From UBA7359 sp041689615 (GTDB lineage Bacteria > Pseudomonadota > Gammaproteobacteria > Eutrophobiales > Eutrophobiaceae), in NCBI GenBank assembly GCA_041689615.1, contig JBDNFW010000034.1, positions 1 through 11,072 on the forward strand: a stretch of 11,072 nt of DNA. Direction: 5' to 3'. The position numbers and the translations under genes are program-made. Below are positions 1 through 7,385 of the stretch, piece by piece. Under the pieces are notes generated by a model, which searched no databases, had not been told where the DNA came from, and saw only the letters and a list, made by a program, of their open reading frames with translations. Positions within the stretch are counted from its first letter, which is position 1. Each line of letters starts with the position of its first letter.

Positions 1-1
1 C

Positions 2-3000
2 GTAGAAACTACCTATACGCAAAATACGTCCGTTCCAGCGCCCCCAACGGAAATCGATTTCGATAACAACTATTCACCTGAAGGGGCGTCCGTTGAAACC
101 ATAGGCCTTGATACATATTACAAGCTTGACGTAAACGTACCGGTGTTCGGTTCCTGCCCTGCCGACGCCAATATAGTTCCCCCTAACAATGCCGATTATT
201 CCGATTGCATACTTACCTTGAGGTATGACGATAACGACGTTCTTTATGAGACCATCGCTTGGTCGGGATATCAGAACTGGTCCTTCGACAGTAAGATAAT
301 AGCCCTTGGCGTGGAGGAAAACTCCAATTACATGCGCGTCAAGTATACGGACAACATAAACCCTTTCCGTTCCATCAATTTATATGACAGCCAACTTTTC
401 AGAAGGAGCGCACAGGAACTTAACAATTTCCAGAGCACGATACTCCTACAGCCAAGGATAGCCGCCATAGAAACGTTGGGACAGCTTAAGACAATGTCCG
501 CACAATACTACTATAGGCTTATCACCGAGAACGGACAGGTAACGGAATTTTCGCCCGCATCCGATATGGTCTTCATCACCCCTACGGACCTAGTGGCTTT
601 TACTGGTGGCGGTATAGGCGAGTTTACCAACAAAAGCGTAAAAGTAGTATGTAACGTAGTGGATTCAAGGAACTTCAACGAGATAGAACTTATAGCCGCG
701 GAATATGAAGCGGATGCCGGTGTTCCCACTTCCATAAAATCATTGGGCATACAGAACGTCGGGGAAGTGAATACTTTCTACCATTACGGTAGCGAGGCCA
801 ATTTCAGTACGGACGTTACCTTGGCAGACCTTATAGCCAGTCAGATAAACTGGAGGTACTGCTCCGACCTTGCCTCCAAAAACAATAAGCTTTTTGCGTC
901 CGGACTTAGGAACGACCCTTTGTCCTCCGAGTTCAATTCGCTGAAATATAATTTTGCGCTTCATGGATGGAAGGCCAACGGGGAGACGCATTCAAGTTTC
1001 CTTAACCCCGATCCTATTCTCTACAATAAGATACCCGTTGGCTACGTACAGGATTTTTTCTATGTAAAAAAACGCATATTCAAGGCCATAAAAATATTTC
1101 AGAACGCCAATGTGACCTTTGGGCCATATACGTTGGCCATAAACAATAGCAGTAATTTCTATACCGATCAGACGGAGGAAATAGCATCTTGGCTATTGGA
1201 CCTACAAACTAACGATGCGGGTTTTGCGGCAGCTTTCCCAAATCTGTTGATAGAGCTTATTTCTGGAACTATTCTTTTCAAACCTATAGACGCACTTCTG
1301 GAAACGGATTTTACGCCATATAGGTTCGATTATGATACAGATCAGGTAATAGAGGACAAAGAGGACGAGGTAATATTTGACGATACGCCCATAACGGGCT
1401 TTCCGATGGTGGACGGCGCAATGTCGCCAGGCTACAATTCGGGCAACGGTATAAGGATAAGTTTTAACCTTGTACGGGAAGAGCTTGCCACAAAAGCCAC
1501 TGGAAGGTATACGGGTTCCGGAAAAGTGGTGGATTTCAAAGAGCCCACTTTTAAAAGAACTTTTATAAAGGACGAAATATACCGATTAGGGGTACATATG
1601 TACCGAAACGGAGAACAGCTGTTCGTTATTCCGCTGGGCGATCTTAAGATACCCGGACTTGGAGCTTCCTATTCCTATATAGACCCCGTAACGGGAAATG
1701 CCGTTTTCAGTACGTCCAAGTACGTAAACCAAGTTTTGGACGGCAATAAGATGTACGGCATGAGGGTAGAGCTACGTTGCGACGTACGCCTTGATTGTGA
1801 GTACAGCAAAGATATAGACATGTATCGCATCATGTACGTAGAGCGTACCGAGAACAACCGGACCGTTCTTGCACAGGGCATGGCGGCCCCGTTGATGAGG
1901 GTACAGGACCCTGTACAGTTCCTTCGCACAAGCTTCTGGACGTTCAACGAAAAATTACGTGACAAATGGATGCTCCCATATTATGGCGGCCCTACCTATG
2001 ATAAGCTAGGTCTTGAGGCGTTCGATGCCGATGGCGATATAGGACTTGATACCTATGACTGGACAAAAAGGGTAAGCCACGACCGTAGTATGATGTACTT
2101 GGACTGTCCGGATATCATCTACGGAAATACGTCCGATAATCTTATTTCCAGTTGTAAACTGCATGTTGTTGGAAAATTGAACACGGACGAAACAGGTGCC
2201 GTTATAATGGAATCAGGGGAACTGACCACCACCAACACAGGTCCTAAACAGGATATGGCCGCACAATTCGGAACCGAAGTGTATCCTAAGTTCAGTAGAA
2301 AGATAACATCACAATATATAAAGTCCATAGACGGCGTTAAAGAAGACCTTCCTTGGCATTCCCGTGACGAGGACATTGATAATACCGTACAGACACATTT
2401 TGTAAACGTTTCGGTGTTCGCCAATTTTACGCCTTTCAGCTCACAGCACGATATTGAGGGTGCCGTAACATTGTTGCCCGGTCAGGTAATACCCGGAACC
2501 GAGCTCAATACTACTTTTGACCTTTCAAATAACGCAATGTGCCTACCATCAATGCCTTGGTGGTTCGCGTCCACCGTAAGAAGAATAGACAAACAGGACG
2601 ATGAGAACCAATATCAGGCGATGTTGGCCAGTAGGCCCTCTGAAGGCCAAAAGACCATTTTTGTAAAATCAACGACCGATATATTCACCAATAATTTTAT
2701 AGGACCGGTAACTTTACCAAGGCCCGACAGTCAGATAGCAAGGGAAAACGCAAAAAACATAGACATATACGATACCCATGCGCTTATTAATTTAAAGCGT
2801 TCTAACGAGGTTTCCATCTATGGGGGACGTACGGAGCTTGCGTTTACTAAAAACGAGTACATACCTCTTTCAGAGACCATACCTGTCAATAAATCGACCA
2901 ACGGAGCACAAACATCCTTTGTTCAAGGTGACGGATATGTTACTTTGTATCTAAGGACCAAGAACATTAAAGGCGACGAAAATGAATTCTTAGAGGACGG

Positions 3001-4327
3001 AGAAGGCCCGATAGGAAAAAAACTCAACAACGGCAGGGGCGGTGCCGGGGCACAGAACAGGCACGATATAGAAAACGTATACGTACTTCACGGCGCATGG
3101 TGCTACGGCGTGGTGCTGGAAACAATGATAGAACCAAAGCTCAACCATGAGTACGAATTCTACAGGGAGAATACCAATATAGATTTTTACCAGATAAAGA
3201 ACGAAGTCTTAAACAGTGCTTATGAAGTCAGGAACAATAGTAAAAGGTTCAGGCCACAACCTTTTAGATTTAAGGACGACCCTTTGCTCACGAACATTGT
3301 CGCCGCATCTGAAGTCAAACTATCCGGGGATTACTATGACGCCTGGTCATCTTTCCTTGTTAACGAGTTCCAAGAGCTTGACAAAGACAAGGGAGCTTGT
3401 TTCAATCTGGTCAAATGGAAAAACGAAATCTTTGCTATACAGGAGATTCAAACCAACCAACTGAACATCGATAGGGATACCATGATACCTACCGAGGACG
3501 GTACCGCCTTGAACATTAAACAGGGTGCGGGCAAATCCATCGACGGATATCAGGTAATATCCCCTTACGGTACCTCAATACGTAGAAGTGTCGCCAAACA
3601 CGATGTATATGGATTTTCTTTTATCGACGAAACGCAGAACGTGCTTATCAAGGTCGATACACCGATAAATATAAATAACCAATACCATTTCAATTTTTTC
3701 AATTCCCTTAAAAATGACCCGGTCATGGACGTTGAAGCGTTCTTTGACGTCGAACATCAGGAAAGTGGATGGCAGATAAAACAAAAGTCAGGTATTACAA
3801 GGGCATTGACCTATGGGGAAAAAACAGGCGTACTTAATGGTTTTTACGATTATAATAGCAGTCTTTATTTTTCGTTTAAAGAAAAGCTTTTCGCGCCTAT
3901 TCACACGGTAACCGGCGCAGTACATGAGAGCGCAAGTCTACAACTTTTGAATTCCGGCGTTCCCTTGCAATACTTCAATAGTCAGTTCGATATGTCCATC
4001 AGCTTTGTGAGTCCCTCGGGAGTGGACAACGTTGCCATATACAATCACATTACAATGGTAGTGGGCAGTATGACCACAATATCCAAGATAGAATTTACCA
4101 CCAAACAAGGGATTACAAGGACTATTTTGAGCGATCACAGATCTTATAAGGTCAGGGAAGGCATACATTCTGTACCTTTATTGAACTATTGGTTCGAAGG
4201 AATCGAAAGGGAAGAAGAAAACCCTTTGCGGACCGAGTACGTAAAAATCACTATCTTTTTCCCGTATACAGGTTTTAAACAAAAAATAATAAGTGCAATA
4301 ATCGATATCCGTAAAAGTTATATATAA
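2..4327 (+). CDS. crAss-like tail stabilisation / muzzle protein (5'-partial)
   Basis: Large structural protein probably forming the distal tail of a short-tailed crAss-like phage. The frame is open to the left edge, with 47 sense codons before the GTG at 143, so the gene starts outside the window; 1,441 residues are visible. Numbering visible codons from base 2, I see blocks I recognise from crAss-like stabilisation proteins: a 'YMRV.YTDNINPFRSINL' block near 110-127; YYYRL..ENGQVTEFSP near 169-185; DEIYRLGVHMYRNGEQ followed by GDLKIP near 524-552; YRIMYVER..NRTVLAQG near 608-625; a LDCPDIIYG block after that; YGG...F..NEYIP near 940-955; and a strand-rich region with SPYGT...SV...YGFSFID near 1127-1220. 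Eleven cysteines, unlike all downstream genes. No signal peptide can be judged without the start. Its TAA shares one base with the next ATG. The family call is from memory of conserved blocks; the exact place in the tail is inferred. Confidence 0.75.
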   Translation, partial: VETTYTQNTSVPAPPTEIDFDNNYSPEGASVETIGLDTYYKLDVNVPVFGSCPADANIVPPNNADYSDCILTLRYDDNDVLYETIAWSGYQNWSFDSKIIALGVEENSNYMRVKYTDNINPFRSINLYDSQLFRRSAQELNNFQSTILLQPRIAAIETLGQLKTMSAQYYYRLITENGQVTEFSPASDMVFITPTDLVAFTGGGIGEFTNKSVKVVCNVVDSRNFNEIELIAAEYEADAGVPTSIKSLGIQNVGEVNTFYHYGSEANFSTDVTLADLIASQINWRYCSDLASKNNKLFASGLRNDPLSSEFNSLKYNFALHGWKANGETHSSFLNPDPILYNKIPVGYVQDFFYVKKRIFKAIKIFQNANVTFGPYTLAINNSSNFYTDQTEEIASWLLDLQTNDAGFAAAFPNLLIELISGTILFKPIDALLETDFTPYRFDYDTDQVIEDKEDEVIFDDTPITGFPMVDGAMSPGYNSGNGIRISFNLVREELATKATGRYTGSGKVVDFKEPTFKRTFIKDEIYRLGVHMYRNGEQLFVIPLGDLKIPGLGASYSYIDPVTGNAVFSTSKYVNQVLDGNKMYGMRVELRCDVRLDCEYSKDIDMYRIMYVERTENNRTVLAQGMAAPLMRVQDPVQFLRTSFWTFNEKLRDKWMLPYYGGPTYDKLGLEAFDADGDIGLDTYDWTKRVSHDRSMMYLDCPDIIYGNTSDNLISSCKLHVVGKLNTDETGAVIMESGELTTTNTGPKQDMAAQFGTEVYPKFSRKITSQYIKSIDGVKEDLPWHSRDEDIDNTVQTHFVNVSVFANFTPFSSQHDIEGAVTLLPGQVIPGTELNTTFDLSNNAMCLPSMPWWFASTVRRIDKQDDENQYQAMLASRPSEGQKTIFVKSTTDIFTNNFIGPVTLPRPDSQIARENAKNIDIYDTHALINLKRSNEVSIYGGRTELAFTKNEYIPLSETIPVNKSTNGAQTSFVQGDGYVTLYLRTKNIKGDENEFLEDGEGPIGKKLNNGRGGAGAQNRHDIENVYVLHGAWCYGVVLETMIEPKLNHEYEFYRENTNIDFYQIKNEVLNSAYEVRNNSKRFRPQPFRFKDDPLLTNIVAASEVKLSGDYYDAWSSFLVNEFQELDKDKGACFNLVKWKNEIFAIQEIQTNQLNIDRDTMIPTEDGTALNIKQGAGKSIDGYQVISPYGTSIRRSVAKHDVYGFSFIDETQNVLIKVDTPININNQYHFNFFNSLKNDPVMDVEAFFDVEHQESGWQIKQKSGITRALTYGEKTGVLNGFYDYNSSLYFSFKEKLFAPIHTVTGAVHESASLQLLNSGVPLQYFNSQFDMSISFVSPSGVDNVAIYNHITMVVGSMTTISKIEFTTKQGITRTILSDHRSYKVREGIHSVPLLNYWFEGIEREEENPLRTEYVKITIFFPYTGFKQKIISAIIDIRKSYI

Positions 4328-4329
4328 TG
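4316..4329 (+). promoter_or_regulatory. Stop/start overlap, no Shine-Dalgarno
   Basis: The tail-protein stop and the next ATG share one A (TAATG within TTATATAATGG). The preceding 20 bases hold no AGGAGG-like motif. Expression of the 212-residue protein probably depends on translational coupling or an A/T-rich initiation context. Confidence 0.6.
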
Positions 4330-4965
4330 GCAAAGTTCAATTATTACCCGTTCCAAGAGTACAATGATGTTCAGGTCCCTAAAATGAATTTTAGCAAGGA
4401 CGAAAACGGAAACCTTATCGATCTGGACCAAAAAGTAGCTCCTGTTGCCGCAGGTATAAACAGGGGAGATAATCCGATCACCCAATTGGCCAACAATACC
4501 ATGAGCTCGGAAAACATCAATAAGGGCGCAATGGATACCCTTGGAAAAAGTTCTACGGGCGAAGCCGGTAAACTTGCCGCACTGGGAGAAAACGCAATGG
4601 GCGCATCGGGAGAAATATTGAACACTGGATTAAAGACCTGGGGACAGTTCAAGACACGCTCAAGATCAGCGGACGAACGTACGGCACAGACAGTTGGAGC
4701 GGCCGTTGACGGTTTCCAGCTTGGGAACAAGCTAGGAGGCCCGTACGTAGGGGCAGCGGTAGGGGCGACAATGGCGGGCGTAAGTATGATAGACGGTGCA
4801 AAGGACAAACGTGAGAACGCAAGGGAAGAGGACGAGGACCTACGCGACAAGTACGACGACACCAAAAAGGACAGGGCCATGTTCTACAACCAGAATCAAG
4901 CTATGAAAAGCAAGAAACGTGCCCTTGGGTTCACCAAGAGCTTTAACCCTAACAATGACCTATAA
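4327..4965 (+). CDS. Small glycine-zipper virion protein, candidate membrane-active ejection protein
   Basis: I do not recognise a named family. The 212-residue product has a polar, Asn/Asp-rich N-terminus (about 1-100), then a small-residue hydrophobic segment at about 132-158. That segment contains a glycine zipper: G138, G142, G146 and A150 at exact four-residue spacing. A very charged helix follows (about 159-185, rich in D, E, K, R), then a basic C-terminal tail. No cysteine. Glycine zippers are known in membrane-inserting and channel-forming helices. T7 gp14, a similarly small internal virion protein, forms a pore in the outer membrane, and P22 has small ejection proteins with comparable roles. 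By analogy and by position between the tail gene and a lysozyme-domain protein, it may be ejected to form a membrane pore; this is inference. The start is the ATG of a TAATG overlap with the upstream stop, with no Shine-Dalgarno sequence. A scaffold or minor head protein is an alternative. Confidence 0.6.
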   Translation: MAKFNYYPFQEYNDVQVPKMNFSKDENGNLIDLDQKVAPVAAGINRGDNPITQLANNTMSSENINKGAMDTLGKSSTGEAGKLAALGENAMGASGEILNTGLKTWGQFKTRSRSADERTAQTVGAAVDGFQLGNKLGGPYVGAAVGATMAGVSMIDGAKDKRENAREEDEDLRDKYDDTKKDRAMFYNQNQAMKSKKRALGFTKSFNPNNDL

Positions 4966-4967
4966 TG
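4959..4967 (+). promoter_or_regulatory. Stop/start overlap, no Shine-Dalgarno
   Basis: A second TAATG overlap, within CCTATAATGAG. As at the previous junction, no purine-rich ribosome-binding site precedes it. The TATAATG context is shared by the two junctions. Confidence 0.6.
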
Positions 4968-5380
4968 AGCGTAGACCCTAAAGTAATAGCAAAGATAAAA
5001 GCAAGACTTGCCGCTGCCGAAACCAGCGGTCTAGGAGGTGATTATAAAGCCATCAACGATAAGGCGGTAGAGGGCACGAAACCTACCAACGCATTGGGCA
5101 AGTACCAGTTCGTTCCAAGTATCTGGTGGAACCCGATAAAAAAATTCGCCAAGGAGAACGGTTATCCTCAAATGAAAGAATACGGGGATTTTTTGAACAG
5201 CCCCAACCTTCAGGAAGAGTTCTTTGATTTTTATGTAACGGACACCGTTATTCCAAAGGCACAGGAGCTTATGCAATATAACGAACGTAACCTTACTTTT
5301 GACGAGATAGCCCAGCTTACCCACATGAACAACAACGGAAAGAGCGTAAAGAAATTCCTGCAAATGGGAGTCTTTGATAT
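4965..5380 (+). other. Lysozyme-like catalytic domain
   Basis: Domain span inside the 805-residue protein, about residues 1-138. What is visible is the order expected for this fold: a helix ending in a Glu (E19), an ALGKYQF turn about 25 residues later, an aromatic-rich helix (residues 53-64), a PNLQEEFF helix, and a final helix with a gap rich in Asn/Gly. The usual last glycine motif of SLT enzymes is replaced here by NNNGKS. The boundaries are approximate. Confidence 0.65.
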
Positions 5381-7382
5381 TGCCAATGCCGAAAACAATA
5401 TGGGCGCTGAAAAATATCTTGCAAAGGGAAAATTGGGATTGGTCAACGAAGGCCTTGGACCTGTTACGCCCGCCGAACTTATGAGCGAGGAAAAAGTCAA
5501 AAAAAACGTTGACGGGTTTTTTAGCGAACGTGAGGCCATATTGAAAAAATTCGATTCAGGGAAAATAAGCGAAGGCGCCAAAAATTCCCTTATGGACAAC
5601 CTTAAAACTACTTACGGCCAAAAAGGCGTGGTCAATAAGATCAACCTTGAAGCCGTACGTAAAAATACCGAAATCGATGCAGCTTTCAACGACGAAAGGG
5701 CCAAGGTAGCGGAACTTTATAACGAGCTATCCGATGGCAACGATAAGAATATCCGTAGGGAGTACGACCCTAAAACGGGCAGGCTTACCATTAAGGGCGC
5801 GAACAATTACGGACGCTTAAAAATAGAAGAATATATTAAGGCGTCCGGAGGTAAATTACGTGAAGACCGAGGCAATGTAGAAGCCAAGGAAAGTTATAAC
5901 GCCGATACCGGAACCTATATAAAAACCGCTGAAGCACAAAAAAACGTAGGACTTAAATCTATAACTTTCAACTTTAAGGAAAAAGGGGGAAATGCCGATT
6001 ACCTTGTAAAGGGCATAAACAAGTACGGAACTAGCGAGGACAATATTAACCATGAGGGACTTGCCGCCGACCTTGGCCTAAGACAAAAAGACGGTGGTTA
6101 TGTAAACAACAACCCAGGTCCGCAGCTTACAAAAAAAATAGAGTTCAGCAAAACCGTGGACCCCAAAGAGCTTATAGGTTTAATAGATAAAGAGTATGAT
6201 CGTCTGCCCGAAAAAAAGGCAGAAGAGGTCAAACCTACCGAAGATAAAAAAGGAGATACCAAGACCGAAGAAAAGCCCGTTGAAAAGACCGTTGAAAAAC
6301 CTACCGCAGAAGTTACCCAAATAAATAACGCAGGTCTTTATCAGGAACTTGATGCACAGGATACCACAGTATACGATGCAAATAAGTTCAAGCGCGAAGT
6401 ACCTTACGACGCAATCATACAGGGCATGATGGGAATACAAGGGCTTGCCGCTGCCGATAACGAGATACCCATGCGTACGGAAGAGATATCCGCTGGCATG
6501 CAGGACTATATCAGCAAAATGCAGGAACTTTCCAATATAGGGCTACCGCCAGAACTTGAGGCAAAGGCAAAGGACAGCCTTGCCAATGCCGCACAATTGG
6601 GAATGAACAACATAGTGCGCAGCTCCAACGGCAACAGGAATCTGGTCCTTGGGAACAGTAGTCAGATAGACCTTGCCCGAATGAAAGGGGAGGTCGACCT
6701 TAGCGTCGCGGATTTCCAGATGAAGGTGGATGCCATGAACCAGTACGGTGAGGCAATGAAATACGTCAACGAGTTCAAGACGAACAAGGATATTGCCAAC
6801 ACGCAGGTAAAACAGCGTATCGCCATACAGGACAGACAGGCGGCGGGGGAACTTGCGGGTACGGCCTTTGACGGTATGATAAAGAGCATCCAGAACCAAA
6901 AGGAACGTGCACCGGGTACGCCCTACCATATGCTGATGTCCAAACATGCAATGGACGCCTTTGGGTTCGACCCCAATATGGAAGACGACGGCAAAGGTAC
7001 CACCGTAGGTACCAAATCCTATTTCCTTGGGCAAAAGGATAAAATAAACGCCAATAACCAAAGAGTACAGAATATAGACGCCAATATTGCTACATTTGGC
7101 GAGGACAAAGTTAAAGCCTATAACCAGTTGAGCGAAAACTTTGGATATAACCCTAGAAAAGCATCCGACCTGTCCGATTTTATAAAGAACAACGACGTTT
7201 CATCTATGAACTTCAACAATGCTCAAGCGGCACTGAAGGACAATAATTACGACCTTTTATTAAGGCCCGACTCTTCGCCCCAGACAATAGACGCGAACAC
7301 CTACGGCATAGACCAGGGCGTACTGGACAAGAACCAAAATGCCAGCCAAGAGATAAACAATTATGCAACCTATTTAAAATAA
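4965..7382 (+). CDS. Large virion protein with N-terminal lysozyme-like / lytic transglycosylase domain
   Basis: 805 residues, no cysteine. Residues about 10-140 resemble the goose-lysozyme/SLT fold of phage virion-associated transglycosylases: a candidate catalytic Glu at E19 in AAAETSG, then ALGKYQFVPSIWW at 43-55 (the usual G-x-YQF turn), NSPNLQEEFFDFY near 81-93, and a helix ending in THMNNNGKSVKKFLQMG near 120-136. The probable role is local peptidoglycan cleavage during DNA entry, as for the N-terminal domain of T7 gp16. Residues about 140-410 are charged and mostly helical; 415-450 is a Lys/Glu/Pro/Thr linker with VEK repeats; 450-805 is a long helical region that includes SNGNRNLVLGNSSQIDLARM, likely a structural or channel part. 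The gene overlaps its neighbour upstream by 1 nt and lies 3 nt before the next start. The enzyme fold is a motif-level call; E19 is the best candidate, not proven. It could be a tail-tip rather than internal protein. Confidence 0.7.
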   Translation: MSVDPKVIAKIKARLAAAETSGLGGDYKAINDKAVEGTKPTNALGKYQFVPSIWWNPIKKFAKENGYPQMKEYGDFLNSPNLQEEFFDFYVTDTVIPKAQELMQYNERNLTFDEIAQLTHMNNNGKSVKKFLQMGVFDIANAENNMGAEKYLAKGKLGLVNEGLGPVTPAELMSEEKVKKNVDGFFSEREAILKKFDSGKISEGAKNSLMDNLKTTYGQKGVVNKINLEAVRKNTEIDAAFNDERAKVAELYNELSDGNDKNIRREYDPKTGRLTIKGANNYGRLKIEEYIKASGGKLREDRGNVEAKESYNADTGTYIKTAEAQKNVGLKSITFNFKEKGGNADYLVKGINKYGTSEDNINHEGLAADLGLRQKDGGYVNNNPGPQLTKKIEFSKTVDPKELIGLIDKEYDRLPEKKAEEVKPTEDKKGDTKTEEKPVEKTVEKPTAEVTQINNAGLYQELDAQDTTVYDANKFKREVPYDAIIQGMMGIQGLAAADNEIPMRTEEISAGMQDYISKMQELSNIGLPPELEAKAKDSLANAAQLGMNNIVRSSNGNRNLVLGNSSQIDLARMKGEVDLSVADFQMKVDAMNQYGEAMKYVNEFKTNKDIANTQVKQRIAIQDRQAAGELAGTAFDGMIKSIQNQKERAPGTPYHMLMSKHAMDAFGFDPNMEDDGKGTTVGTKSYFLGQKDKINANNQRVQNIDANIATFGEDKVKAYNQLSENFGYNPRKASDLSDFIKNNDVSSMNFNNAQAALKDNNYDLLLRPDSSPQTIDANTYGIDQGVLDKNQNASQEINNYATYLK
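5501..5507 (+). other. In-frame A AAA AAC heptamer, possible -1 slip site
   Basis: Eight A residues at 5499-5506 followed by C. The codon phase is aaa-aaa-aac, which places the A AAA AAC heptamer in the phase needed for -1 slippage, at residues 180-181 just past the lysozyme-like domain. A -1 slip would read cgt and then TGA (5510-5512), giving a product of about 182 residues. A purine stretch, GAGGAA, lies at 5487-5492, and a weak inverted repeat (A6C with GT6) spans 5501-5522. A second in-phase A AAA AAC at 5939-5945 in the same gene argues that this may simply reflect Lys-Asn codons. Functional use is speculative. Confidence 0.2.
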
Positions 7383-7385
7383 GCT

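Noticed and set aside
143..145. GTG as the start codon of the first gene
   Set aside because: The same frame is open for 47 codons back to base 2 with no stop, there is no ribosome-binding context, and the family is normally longer at the N-terminus; the gene simply begins outside the window.
1591..1604. Perfect 14-base palindrome GGTACATATGTACC
   Set aside because: It lies inside the conserved GVHMYRNG coding block, and about 0.7 such palindromes are expected by chance in 11 kb; no reason to call an operator.
3216..3464. Short + strand open frame of 82 codons inside the tail gene
   Set aside because: Out-of-frame reading of a strongly conserved-looking region of the tail protein, without a start context.
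4371..4880. Antisense open frame of 169 codons opposite the glycine-zipper gene
   Set aside because: Ser/Ala/Pro-rich shadow product with no motif; the + strand gene has overlapping start and stop junctions on both sides.
5499..5522. A-run, short loop and T-run resembling an intrinsic terminator
   Set aside because: The stem is A/T with only one G-C pair and sits in the middle of a gene whose downstream half is clearly coding.
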